Positions 35,326-43,704 of a DNA stretch of 64,000 bases are shown piece by piece. The first letter of the stretch is position 1. Each line of letters opens with the position of its first letter. Both the position numbers and the translations under genes were made by a program. Under the pieces are notes generated by a model. The model was not told where the DNA came from and ran no database searches. It saw only the letters and a list, made by a program, of their open reading frames with translations. The stretch comes from Bacillus sp. FJAT-28004 (GTDB lineage Bacteria > Bacillota > Bacilli > Paenibacillales > Paenibacillaceae): NCBI RefSeq assembly GCF_001280845.1, contig NZ_LGHP01000003.1, forward strand, positions 216,131 to 280,130, read 5' to 3'.

Positions 35326-35529
35326 TTGCTAACCGAAGTTTATTCGGGAGTAATCGCTTATGGAGACAGCTTGACCGTATTCGACCATGACGACCTGCTG
35401 AACATCATATTGTCTAAGGATTCCGCAGAGCAGTATTGGCAGAAGATTGTAGACAGCTACAAGGCCAAAGGTCTAGACAAAATGATCGAGGAAGTAAACG
35501 CGAAAGCGAAAGAGCAAGGCATTGAATAA
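35326..35529 (+). pseudogene. C-terminal remnant of sugar ABC binding protein
   Basis: A 67-codon open stretch whose product (GDSLTVFDHDDLLNIILSKD ... AEQYWQKIVDSYKAKGLDKM) looks like the last part of a LplA-like extracellular solute-binding protein, ending close to a preserved terminator. No signal peptide, lipobox or ribosome-binding site is present, and no matching upstream part precedes it. It seems to be what is left after a deletion between the GH127 gene and the high-GC block. Confidence 0.6.
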
Positions 35530-35543
35530 GATTAGATAGCGAG

Positions 35544-35587
35544 AAGGCCATTCACGGTGGGGAAACCCGACTTGATGGCCTTTTTTC
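35544..35587 (+). terminator. intrinsic terminator after the remnant
   Basis: AAGGCCAT (35544-35551) pairs with ATGGCCTT (35575-35582) and is followed by a TTTT run. It is probably the original terminator of the decayed binding-protein gene. Confidence 0.85.
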
Positions 35588-35648
35588 TGCTCCGTAAATT
35601 TTCCATACCGCCATCTGTAGATTATCCTGTTCACTCGACACTCCATAT

Positions 35649-35677
35649 TTGTTACATTAGTAGAAGCAATATAGAAT
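35649..35677 (+). promoter_or_regulatory. possible promoter of the high-GC operon
   Basis: TTGTTA and TAGAAT with a 17-base spacer lie 33 bases before the kinase start. Both hexamers match only in part. Confidence 0.35.
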
Positions 35678-35709
35678 GCGCTTACTTTTTTGCGCGGCAA
35701 GGGGGCGGC

Positions 35710-37542
35710 ATGTTCGGATCGTTAAGATATCAGACTAGTATATTTTTGACATTGTCCATCTTCCTGTTCTCCGTGATTACGATCGTTAACGTCATTCATT
35801 ATTTTCGTAATGAATCGTTGATCGAAAACGATATGGCGCAAAACAAGCAGCAGACGACGATCAAGCTTCAGGAGCAAGTCGACGACATGCTGGAGGAAAT
35901 GGACAAGCTTTCAATCTCCGTCAATGCATCCGACTCGATTTTGGGTGTGCTGAAGGGGATCGCGTCCAATTCCGAGGAGAACTACTTCACCACACACCCG
36001 GAAATTAGTGCGGAAGTGCGCAATACACTGCTATCCTTCACGTCGCTGCAGCCGCTCAAAGGACGAATTAGCATCGTCAGTCGCTTCGGCGATTATTTGG
36101 GATTAAGCAATAAGATGGACAATCTGAAAGCCGACAAATTCCAAGTTCGCGCCATGCCTATGTTTCGAGAATACTTGGGCATGGACGATTATAAACGGTT
36201 TTTACCGCCCCATCCTGATCCGTGGTCTGAATCGGGAGATAAGGTCGTCTCGATCGTACGTCCGCTTAGGGATAACTACAATGTGTACGGATACGTGGAG
36301 GTCAGCTACTCGGTAAAAGAGCTGGAAAACCTCTTTTTCTTCCGCAACGACCTGTCCTTCGGCAACGTGCTTATTCTCGGCCCAGACCGCAGCGAATTGT
36401 TCAGCAGCTTAAGTCTAGACATTGCCGGCAATATTGAGGAGAACGACCGCTCGAAGATGCTGCTGGATGAAGAATTCGGGCATTTTCAGATGCAGTTTTC
36501 CGGGACAGACGAGATGGTGTTTTATTCGAAGCTGACGGAGGTTGATTGGACGGTGCTGCTGATCGAGGACGTATCCGTTTACCGCAGGCCTATCGCGTAT
36601 TTGCGCTATAGCTCCGTTACGATTTTTTTGGCGGTGATGGCCGTATTGTTGCTGGCGCTCTATCTCTATACCAGCCGTGTGACAAGACCGCTAAGTAGAC
36701 TGAAGGATTCTCTGGCTAATGTCGATCTTGCGAAGCTGGAGCTTCTCCCCTCGAAGCTGAGAACCCGCAACGAAATTACACTGCTCGGCTTGGCGTTTCA
36801 GGGCTTGCTCGACGAGCTGAAGCGGACGATGCGCCAAGAGGAGGTGGCTAAGCAACGAGAGATGGTCGCGCAGATGAACGCGCTGCAAGCGCAGGTCAAT
36901 CCTCACTTCCTCCATAATACGTTGACGGTAATCGCGGCCAACGGCAGAAGTTCGGGCAATCCGAAGGTGGTGGAGATGTGCATCGCGCTGTCGGATATGC
37001 TTCGCTACACGATGAAGTTCGACCGAAAGGATTCCACAGTCGGGGCGGAGATGGAACATGTGGAGCAATATTTAACGTTGATGCGGAGCAAGTACGAAGG
37101 ATTTCTGGAGATTGAAATGAACATTGATCAGGCGATCGGTCCCGTTTCCATTCCGCGATTATCTTTGCAGCCTCTCGTCGAAAACGCATTCCAGCACGGA
37201 TTCGCGGGAATCGAACCGCCATGGAAGCTTGCCGTGTCGGGTACGGTCGGCGAAAGCACGTGGTCCGTCTCTATCGCCGATAACGGAATCGGCTTGTCGC
37301 CGGAGCTGCTGGAGAGAGTACGACAGCAAATCGGGCGACTCCGAGACGACCCCGGAGCGGAAACGGATCGTCTTGCTGAAGTGGCAGATGCGGATGGCGG
37401 TTTGTCGATACGCGAGGGCAATGGCATCGGCCTGGCGAATGTGGTTGCCCGACTATACTTATTTTACGGCGAGGCCGTCGAGGTTCGGGTGGATCAAGCT
37501 CCGGCCGGCGGCACGGTATTTACGATAACGGGGAGGCGATAA
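35710..37542 (+). CDS. sensor histidine kinase (YesM-like)
   Basis: A protein of about 610 residues: membrane helix near 10-30, extracytoplasmic sensor of about 260 residues, second helix near 299-322, HAMP-like linker, His_kinase with H399 in VNPHFLHNTL, and HATPase (LVENAFQHG, DNGIGLSPE, GNGIGLANV). ATG 35710 follows AAGGGGGCGGC; the frame runs 51 codons further upstream with no start signal and is not used. The gene order here is kinase then regulator, the reverse of the two other systems in the window. A binding lipoprotein is tightly coupled to this pair. Confidence 0.9.
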   Translation: MFGSLRYQTSIFLTLSIFLFSVITIVNVIHYFRNESLIENDMAQNKQQTTIKLQEQVDDMLEEMDKLSISVNASDSILGVLKGIASNSEENYFTTHPEISAEVRNTLLSFTSLQPLKGRISIVSRFGDYLGLSNKMDNLKADKFQVRAMPMFREYLGMDDYKRFLPPHPDPWSESGDKVVSIVRPLRDNYNVYGYVEVSYSVKELENLFFFRNDLSFGNVLILGPDRSELFSSLSLDIAGNIEENDRSKMLLDEEFGHFQMQFSGTDEMVFYSKLTEVDWTVLLIEDVSVYRRPIAYLRYSSVTIFLAVMAVLLLALYLYTSRVTRPLSRLKDSLANVDLAKLELLPSKLRTRNEITLLGLAFQGLLDELKRTMRQEEVAKQREMVAQMNALQAQVNPHFLHNTLTVIAANGRSSGNPKVVEMCIALSDMLRYTMKFDRKDSTVGAEMEHVEQYLTLMRSKYEGFLEIEMNIDQAIGPVSIPRLSLQPLVENAFQHGFAGIEPPWKLAVSGTVGESTWSVSIADNGIGLSPELLERVRQQIGRLRDDPGAETDRLAEVADADGGLSIREGNGIGLANVVARLYLFYGEAVEVRVDQAPAGGTVFTITGRR

Positions 37543-37545
37543 GGC

Positions 37546-39111
37546 ATGAACCGAATTATGCTCATTGAAGACGAACCGCCCATCCTTCAAATGATTAAGG
37601 GAATGATCGAGTCTTCTCCCCAAGGCTTTGCCGTATCGCATACGGCGTTCAACGGTGCGAAAGCGCTAAAGCTGCTGGAGGACGGAGCGAAGCCGGACTT
37701 GATCGTGACAGATATCCGGATGCCGGTTATGGACGGGCTTCAATTGATGAGGGAGCTGTCCGGTAGAGGGTATGAGATCCCTTGCATCATCTTGTCCGGA
37801 TACAGCGACTTTAACTACGCCCGCGAAGCCCTGCAGCAAAACGCATGGGATTATTTGCTTAAGCCGCTAAAAGAAGACCATCTGGAGCAAGCGCTGGCCA
37901 AAGCTTCCGTCATGCTTCGCAAGCGCAAATCTAAAGCGGAACGAGCCTATATAAAGCGGGCATTGCAGCTCTCCGATGACTTTGGAGAGGAACCCGCTAA
38001 TCCGGGGTATCTGCATTATCAGCTGCTGCTCATAAGGAGAGGACCCTACCGGACAGGCGCTTGGGAAGATCGGCTGCCTTCGCCAGGCGACTTCTATAGC
38101 CAATGGGATGATGACGCCATGGAGGCGGCGATAAGCCCCGAATGGAAAGTGGATCCCGTATGGTGGATGAGCGGATGGGCGTCGAATGAGAGAATCACGG
38201 TTCGCGCCATAATGGGCCCCAAATCGGGAACCGTTCACCGGGAGGCTGCGGAATCCATGCTGGCAGCATGGACATCCCATGCGAAAGCGGATGAAGGGGT
38301 TGTTAATATGGCCGTCTCCGAGCCTGTTGCCGAGGAGAATCTCGCGGTTACGCTTCGTACGCTCAGGGAAGCATTGGCCCGTGAGACGAGATTCGGCGAA
38401 GCGCGTGTATGGATGCAAGGCGATATGCGGCGTCCTAGCTTCGTCTTGTCGTCTGAGCTGGATCAAGCCTGCCGCAGTCTGACTCATTCGGCCGAATATG
38501 AATCGTTCGAGAAGGCTATGCAAGGATGGGTCAGAGAGTGGCGTAAAGAAAGCTATGGGCAGCCCGAGGTGGAGAGCTTATTCGCAGCGATCGTCCGTTC
38601 CTTCCATGCACATTGGCCGAAGGAAATCGCTTCGACAATTGCCGCTTTTGATGCCAACGAGCTTTTATCCGTCTGCCGAACACTGGATGAAGCGGTAAAG
38701 CAGTTCTGCGGATATATGAAGGAAGGATATGCGGCTTTGGCCAAGAGCCGCCCGGACCGTTCGGCGAAAGACTTGATGGAAAGCGTCCGGCGTTACTTGG
38801 ACGAACACTTCATGGAGCCGATCGGAAGCGACAGGCTTCAGCAAGTGTTCGGCTATAACAAAACGTATATCTCAAACGTGTTCAGCGACGTAGTCGGCAT
38901 GCCGCCTGGAAAATATTTGGCGAAGCTCCGCATCGACAAAGCGATCGCGCTCATCCATGAACGGCCGGAGCTGTCGCTCCGCCAGATCGCGGAGCTCGTC
39001 GGTTACGAAGACAGTCTGTACTTCAGCAAGGTATTCAAAAACGCGACGGGGATCAGCCCTAGGGAATACAAGGATAGGAGGGCGAAGGATGGGCAGAACG
39101 GGGGCATGTAA
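37546..39111 (+). CDS. AraC-type response regulator (YesN-like)
   Basis: A 521-residue regulator: receiver domain 1-120 with MLIEDEPP, phospho-acceptor D56 in VTDIRMPVMDG and LLKPLK. The middle region is long, and the C-terminal AraC HTH lies in about the last 100 residues (RLQQVFGYNKTYISNVFSDVVGMPPGKYL, LRQIAELVGYEDSLYFSKVFKNATGISPREYK). It begins 3 bases after the kinase stop and overlaps the next lipoprotein gene by 23 bases, so the three are one translational unit. It presumably activates the downstream transporter and enzyme genes. Confidence 0.9.
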   Translation: MNRIMLIEDEPPILQMIKGMIESSPQGFAVSHTAFNGAKALKLLEDGAKPDLIVTDIRMPVMDGLQLMRELSGRGYEIPCIILSGYSDFNYAREALQQNAWDYLLKPLKEDHLEQALAKASVMLRKRKSKAERAYIKRALQLSDDFGEEPANPGYLHYQLLLIRRGPYRTGAWEDRLPSPGDFYSQWDDDAMEAAISPEWKVDPVWWMSGWASNERITVRAIMGPKSGTVHREAAESMLAAWTSHAKADEGVVNMAVSEPVAEENLAVTLRTLREALARETRFGEARVWMQGDMRRPSFVLSSELDQACRSLTHSAEYESFEKAMQGWVREWRKESYGQPEVESLFAAIVRSFHAHWPKEIASTIAAFDANELLSVCRTLDEAVKQFCGYMKEGYAALAKSRPDRSAKDLMESVRRYLDEHFMEPIGSDRLQQVFGYNKTYISNVFSDVVGMPPGKYLAKLRIDKAIALIHERPELSLRQIAELVGYEDSLYFSKVFKNATGISPREYKDRRAKDGQNGGM

Positions 39112-40417
39112 CGGGCAGTTCATCCGTACGAGTGTTATACTGATGCTCATCTTCGCTGCGCTCCTCTTCGGATGCAGCACAGGAAATAATGAGACGGAGG
39201 TTGCACTGAGCAAGTCGCAGGCGATTACGCTAACGCTGATGGGCAACCAGGATTGGACGGTCAAGCCGATTCTGAAGCGGGCTATCGCGCTCTACGAGGA
39301 GCAGACCGGCAACCGGATCGAGCTGCAGGCTCTTCCGATTGATACAGTCGATACATTAATCAGCAAGAGGGTCGCGATTGGCGAAATTACGGACTTGGTC
39401 ATGCACTTCGGAGGGGCTGCGCTCAGCGACTTGCATCCAGAGCGTAACTTCGTCGATATGAGCGGTGAGGACTGGGTGGCAGACCTGACTGAAGAGGTGA
39501 AGCCGCGCCTGTCGAAGGACGGCAAGCTGTATGGCTTGCCCCTATGGATGGCTTCCACCAGTGGGACTTTGTATAATAAACGCATATTTGAAAAGCTGGG
39601 CTTGCGGGTTCCTGAGACGCAGGAGGAATTTTTTTCCTTGTGCGAGAGGCTGTTCGAGGCAGGCATCGTTCCGGTCTATTTGGCTAGCAAAGACGTATGG
39701 CCGCTAATGCCTCAATTCGGCATGGATTATGCAGCCAAACGAACGCCGGGATTGGTGGAAGCGCTGAATTCGAACCAAGTGAATTTGGCCGACGTGCCGG
39801 CTGTCCAGGAAGTCGTAGATTGGTACAAGACGATGTATGATCACGGGTATTTCGGTAGCGATTCGGCCAGCAACAACTGGGACGGCTTGCCGACCGCGCT
39901 GCATAGCGGCGATTACGCTATGGTCATGTCATGGGACGATTATTTGTATTCCGATCTGGAGGAGAAATATCCCGGTTTGGCAGGCGATTTTGGGATAATG
40001 CCCCTCTTCGTAGGCGGCAAGGACGCCAAGCTGTACGAAGGACCGAATGCAGCTATGCTTATGGTCAACAAAAACGGCAGTCATGCCGAGGAGGCGATGC
40101 AGTTCATCCGTTTCCTTGCACAGCCCTCCATGCTGAATGACATTTACCGCGATCTGAAGACGGGAACGTATTTCTACAGCGTGACGACGAATCAGCCAAC
40201 CCCTCAATATGTGGAGAACAAGGAGCAGATCGATCGTCACACTTCTCCCTCCGTCACTCCGTTTATCATAGGCTACAGCCAGTATGAGATGGCCAAGTGG
40301 GTCCGGCAAGCGATGACAGGCGCCATTACGACCCGGGAAGCGCTCACCGGTATGGACAATTACCGCAAGCAAGCCGCGATTGATCGCGGCATCCCCGAGT
40401 TCCAATATCCCCGCTAA
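39089..40417 (+). CDS. substrate-binding lipoprotein coupled to the kinase/regulator pair
   Basis: A protein of about 442 residues with a lipoprotein signal ending LLFGC (C29). It has a family 1 solute-binding fold (ITLTLMGNQDWTVKPILKRAIALYEEQTGNRIELQALP, LYGLPLWMASTSGTLYNKRIFEKLG). ATG 39089 has GGAGGG upstream and lies inside the regulator gene. Its position beside the two-component genes, separated from the permeases by a hairpin and a second binding protein, suggests it is a sensor partner that presents ligand to the kinase. A role in uptake cannot be excluded. Confidence 0.88.
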   Translation: MGRTGACNGQFIRTSVILMLIFAALLFGCSTGNNETEVALSKSQAITLTLMGNQDWTVKPILKRAIALYEEQTGNRIELQALPIDTVDTLISKRVAIGEITDLVMHFGGAALSDLHPERNFVDMSGEDWVADLTEEVKPRLSKDGKLYGLPLWMASTSGTLYNKRIFEKLGLRVPETQEEFFSLCERLFEAGIVPVYLASKDVWPLMPQFGMDYAAKRTPGLVEALNSNQVNLADVPAVQEVVDWYKTMYDHGYFGSDSASNNWDGLPTALHSGDYAMVMSWDDYLYSDLEEKYPGLAGDFGIMPLFVGGKDAKLYEGPNAAMLMVNKNGSHAEEAMQFIRFLAQPSMLNDIYRDLKTGTYFYSVTTNQPTPQYVENKEQIDRHTSPSVTPFIIGYSQYEMAKWVRQAMTGAITTREALTGMDNYRKQAAIDRGIPEFQYPR

Positions 40418-40464
40418 AACGATGTAAGATTTCCATATCGACTCATGTGGAATGTCCATGGGTG

Positions 40465-40522
40465 CCCCCTTCGGAGCATGTTATGCTTGTTTTGCAAGCG
40501 CTTTATACATGCTCGAAGGGGG
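40465..40522 (+). promoter_or_regulatory. long hairpin covering the ribosome-binding site
   Basis: The arm CCCCCTTCGGAGCATG (40465-40480) pairs over 15 bp, with one bulged G, with CATGCTCGAAGGGGG (40508-40522). The right arm contains the GAAGGGGG Shine-Dalgarno of the next gene. The apex holds a GCTTG/CAAGC stem and a cre-like TGCAAGCGCTTTAT (40493-40506, three mismatches). It may cap expression of the second binding protein, stabilise its mRNA or terminate part of the upstream transcripts. Confidence 0.65.
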
Positions 40523-40529
40523 TTTAATC

Positions 40530-41897
40530 ATGAAGAAACCAGTCAACAAAGCTAATTCGTTGCTAAGCGTGCTCCTCGTATTTGCCATGACGCTGGCCGC
40601 GTGCGGCACATCGAACGGGGGCGGCGAGCCAAATGCCAGTACGCCGGCTGAAAGCGGCAAGCCGTCCGCGACGGCGAGCGGCGAGGAGTCCGTCACCTTG
40701 AAATTTTGGACGTGGCATCCGTCCGCGGATCTTTACAAGCCGGTTATCGAGAAATTCGAAGAAACGCATCCGGGCATTAAAGTCGAGCTTACGGTCATGG
40801 AGAGCAAAGACTTCCAGACGAAGATGCCGATGGCGCTCAGCACGCAGGAAGACCTGGATGTCGTAGGCGTTCAGACCGGGGCGATGCCGAAGCAAATTCA
40901 GGCGGATCTGCTGCCGCTGGAGGGTCTGCTGTCCGAAGCGCGGCCAGATTGGCAATCGGTCATTAGCGAGAACAGCGTCGCGCAAGCGAAGTCCCAGGCG
41001 GACAGCCTGAAGTTCTTACCGATGGCTTCTGTCGGCTCGATGGTTATGTATTACAACAAAGACATTTTGAATGAGCTTGGTCTGCCGGCACCGCAAACCT
41101 ACGCGGAGTGGAAGGACGTATCCGATAAGCTTGGCGAGACGAAGAGCGACAAGTTGTCCGTAGCCGTCGGCGGCAAGGACGCATGGATTTTGGATGAGCT
41201 AGTCTGGGCGATCGCCGGTCAGCAATCCGACCTGTTCAACCAGTGGCGATACAATGGCAAGAAGCTGGACGGACCCGAGTTTACGCAGGCAGTTGCTAGC
41301 TTCCAGAAAATTTTCGATGACGGCATCATAAGCAAAGACGACGTACTCGATATGGACTATACGTCTTCCCGTACCGCCTTTACTTCCGGCCAAGCGGCGT
41401 TTTTTATCCAAGGCACTTGGGAGGCGAACCTGCTGCTGGAGAGCTTCCGCAAGTCCAACCAAGTGGACGTGGGCGACGTAGGAGTCCTGCCTATTCCGGC
41501 CATCGAAGCAAACGGCAAACCGTCAATCCGATCCTTCATCGATCTCGGCATCGGCATACCGGCGCATTCCAAACATCCGAAGGAAGCGATGCAGCTGATC
41601 GACTTCCTCGTATTCGGCGAAGGCAACGACATGCTCGCCTCGACGTTCGCCTTCTCGACCAACAAGACGGGCTTCACGCCGGATGCTTCTCTTCTGACGA
41701 CACCGACGGCGCAGCAATCCTATAAGACGTTAACCGATCTGCTCAGCTTCCCGACGGCCGATCGGAACAACAATTCCCCGTTCTCCGATGTCGCGGGCCA
41801 ACAGCTTCAGAAGCTGCTCATAAGCAGCCAGACGCCTGAAGAGACGGCCAAAGCGATTGAAAAAGAATTTCAGACGGGCAAATACCCGAACGAATGA
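40530..41897 (+). CDS. sugar ABC transporter substrate-binding lipoprotein
   Basis: A protein of about 455 residues with lipobox LAAC (C25), a G/S/E-rich linker, then a family 1 binding fold (VTLKFWTWHPSADLYKPVIEKFEETHPGIKVEL). ATG 40530 is preceded by AAGGGGG; a longer frame from 40452 would run through the hairpin. It is followed by a small hairpin and two permease genes and is therefore the transport receptor of this system. Confidence 0.92.
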   Translation: MKKPVNKANSLLSVLLVFAMTLAACGTSNGGGEPNASTPAESGKPSATASGEESVTLKFWTWHPSADLYKPVIEKFEETHPGIKVELTVMESKDFQTKMPMALSTQEDLDVVGVQTGAMPKQIQADLLPLEGLLSEARPDWQSVISENSVAQAKSQADSLKFLPMASVGSMVMYYNKDILNELGLPAPQTYAEWKDVSDKLGETKSDKLSVAVGGKDAWILDELVWAIAGQQSDLFNQWRYNGKKLDGPEFTQAVASFQKIFDDGIISKDDVLDMDYTSSRTAFTSGQAAFFIQGTWEANLLLESFRKSNQVDVGDVGVLPIPAIEANGKPSIRSFIDLGIGIPAHSKHPKEAMQLIDFLVFGEGNDMLASTFAFSTNKTGFTPDASLLTTPTAQQSYKTLTDLLSFPTADRNNNSPFSDVAGQQLQKLLISSQTPEETAKAIEKEFQTGKYPNE

Positions 41898-41906
41898 TAG
41901 CCCGGT

Positions 41907-41929
41907 AGGAGCGGCATGTCGCTGCTCCT
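41907..41929 (+). terminator. hairpin between binding protein and permease genes
   Basis: AGGAGC..GC pairs with GC..GCTCCT around ATGTC. It lies 10 bases after the binding-protein stop, with no T tract, matching the placement of hairpins in the two other sugar operons. Confidence 0.5.
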
Positions 41930-41957
41930 GTCCTGCTAAGGAGGGAGTGTGCATCTT

Positions 41958-42851
41958 ATGAAAATCACAGGCAGGGAACATGTAGTCGGGTTTATGTTTA
42001 TCGCGCCGCTGCTGCTTTTGTTTTCCGTTTTTTTGGTTTATGGATTTTATTTTATCGTGCATGCCAGCTTCTACGACCAGACGCTTTCGTTCAGGGATGC
42101 GACGTTCGTGGGCTGGGACAACTATGTCACCGCATTGTCGGACAACCGATTTTTGCGCTCTATTGTCAACAATTTGGCTTATTCGGCGGCCGCCATTCTC
42201 ATCAGCTTGTCGGTCGGATTTTTGGTATCCGTCGTTTTGAACATGGGGATCAGAGGCTCTAAGCTGCTGGGATCGCTGTTTTTTATCCCGTCTTTCATGC
42301 CGCTGGCTCTGATCGCGATGGTATTCTCCATCATGCTGGAGTTTCGCTTTGGCACGCTGAATCAGCTGCTGCACGGCATCGGTCTCGATTTCCTTGCCCA
42401 ACGGTGGTTAAGCGATCCGACGCTCGCTTACATGTCCATCATCTCCATCTCCGTGTTTCTAATCGGGCTACCCATGATGTACTATAACGCAGATATGACG
42501 ACGATTAATGCCGGCATACTCGAAGCGGCCGTTATCGATGGGGCGGGACTTGGACGTATGCTGTGGAGCGTTATGTTTCCGCTGCTCAAGAACGCTCATA
42601 AAACGATAATATTGTCTACGCTGCTCGGGAGCTTCCGCGAATTCGAAAGGGTGTTCCTGCTTACGCAAGGCGGTCCGGCGGGCACAACGGAAAATTCGAG
42701 CGTCTATATCTATTCCTTTGCCCGGTCCGCCGGGGCGAATATCGGTTACGTCTGCGCGGCATCCGTCATCGTGCTCCTTATCGCTTTGGGGATATCCGTC
42801 ATCCAGCTTATCGCTTATCGTCCTCGGACGGGAAAGGGGGGACGGGCATGA
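41958..42851 (+). CDS. sugar ABC transporter permease (MalF/UgpA type)
   Basis: About 297 residues with six predicted membrane segments and the EAA loop EAAVIDGAGLGRMLWSVMFP. AAGGAGGGAG lies upstream; GTG 41949 in the same frame is too close to it, so ATG 41958 is preferred. The end overlaps the next permease by ATGA. It forms half of the CUT1 channel. Confidence 0.93.
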   Translation: MKITGREHVVGFMFIAPLLLLFSVFLVYGFYFIVHASFYDQTLSFRDATFVGWDNYVTALSDNRFLRSIVNNLAYSAAAILISLSVGFLVSVVLNMGIRGSKLLGSLFFIPSFMPLALIAMVFSIMLEFRFGTLNQLLHGIGLDFLAQRWLSDPTLAYMSIISISVFLIGLPMMYYNADMTTINAGILEAAVIDGAGLGRMLWSVMFPLLKNAHKTIILSTLLGSFREFERVFLLTQGGPAGTTENSSVYIYSFARSAGANIGYVCAASVIVLLIALGISVIQLIAYRPRTGKGGRA

Positions 42852-43663
42852 ATTTCGCTCTCGCAAACCGCAAGCAGAAGAGAATCATTAGCGTATTTTT
42901 ATATGCTTTCGCTCTTATTTGGCTGTTTCCGTTTTATACCGCAATCCGCAATTCGCTGAAAGTGAACGGGTTTCAGAATTACGTCGATTTGTTCACCAGC
43001 GATTTGAACGGTATTTCGCTTATAGGCACGTTCTGGAACTCGGCGCTTATTGCTATCGGCTCGACGTTTCTGCTGCTGTCGATAGGCGCGCTTGCTGCCT
43101 TCGCCTTCTCCAAGCTTCGATTTTTCGCGAAGGAAGCCATTTATGTATCGGTTCTACTATGTCTGGCCGTACCTGGCGTCGTCATTTTGATTCCATTTTA
43201 TTATATTTTGAAAAACTTGGATCTCTACAATACGCTTTGGGCCGTCATCTTCTCGGAAGCGGTTCTTACGCTGCCGTTCGCCGTCCTGATGCTGCGGAAC
43301 TACTACGACAATCTGCCGCCCGAGCTGATGGAGTCGGCTTCGATCGACGGTGCTTCCAAGCTGCAGGCGTTCATACACATTTATTTGCCGCTATCCATCC
43401 CTGCGTTAATTAATCTCGGGGTGCTTTCGATCATGTGGTCGTTCCAAGATTTTCTACTGCCGCTTATGTTCCTGACGGATAAGTCCGTGCTGACGGCTAC
43501 GGTTGCCGTCAATACGCTAAAAGGCTTGTTCGGCTTTTCTCCCGCCGACCTGGGGAAATTCAACGCAGCGCTAGTTGTGCTGGGGATGCCGGGTGTCGTC
43601 ATCTTTACGTTTGCGCGCAAGTTCATCACAAGTGGAATTACTTCTGGAGCAGTCAAAGATTAG
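42848..43663 (+). CDS. sugar ABC transporter permease (MalG type)
   Basis: 271 residues, six membrane segments, EAA loop ESASIDGASKLQAFIHIYLP. Coupled to the preceding permease by a 4-base overlap. No ATPase gene follows, so a shared MsmX-like ATPase elsewhere in the genome is implied. Confidence 0.93.
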   Translation: MNFALANRKQKRIISVFLYAFALIWLFPFYTAIRNSLKVNGFQNYVDLFTSDLNGISLIGTFWNSALIAIGSTFLLLSIGALAAFAFSKLRFFAKEAIYVSVLLCLAVPGVVILIPFYYILKNLDLYNTLWAVIFSEAVLTLPFAVLMLRNYYDNLPPELMESASIDGASKLQAFIHIYLPLSIPALINLGVLSIMWSFQDFLLPLMFLTDKSVLTATVAVNTLKGLFGFSPADLGKFNAALVVLGMPGVVIFTFARKFITSGITSGAVKD

Positions 43664-43704
43664 GTAAATGCTAGCGAAGCCAAAGCGTTTAGGAGGATGG
43701 AACA

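Noticed and set aside
37867..38523. 218-codon reverse ORF within the high-GC regulator gene
   Set aside because: Long antisense frames are expected in GC-rich coding DNA. The translation is basic and featureless.
40493..40506. Functional cre site at the hairpin apex
   Set aside because: TGCAAGCGCTTTAT differs from the consensus at three defined positions. It is kept only as a note on the hairpin.
41730..42401. 223-codon reverse ORF over the binding-protein and permease genes
   Set aside because: Shadow of two clear genes, with low-complexity basic product and no start signal.
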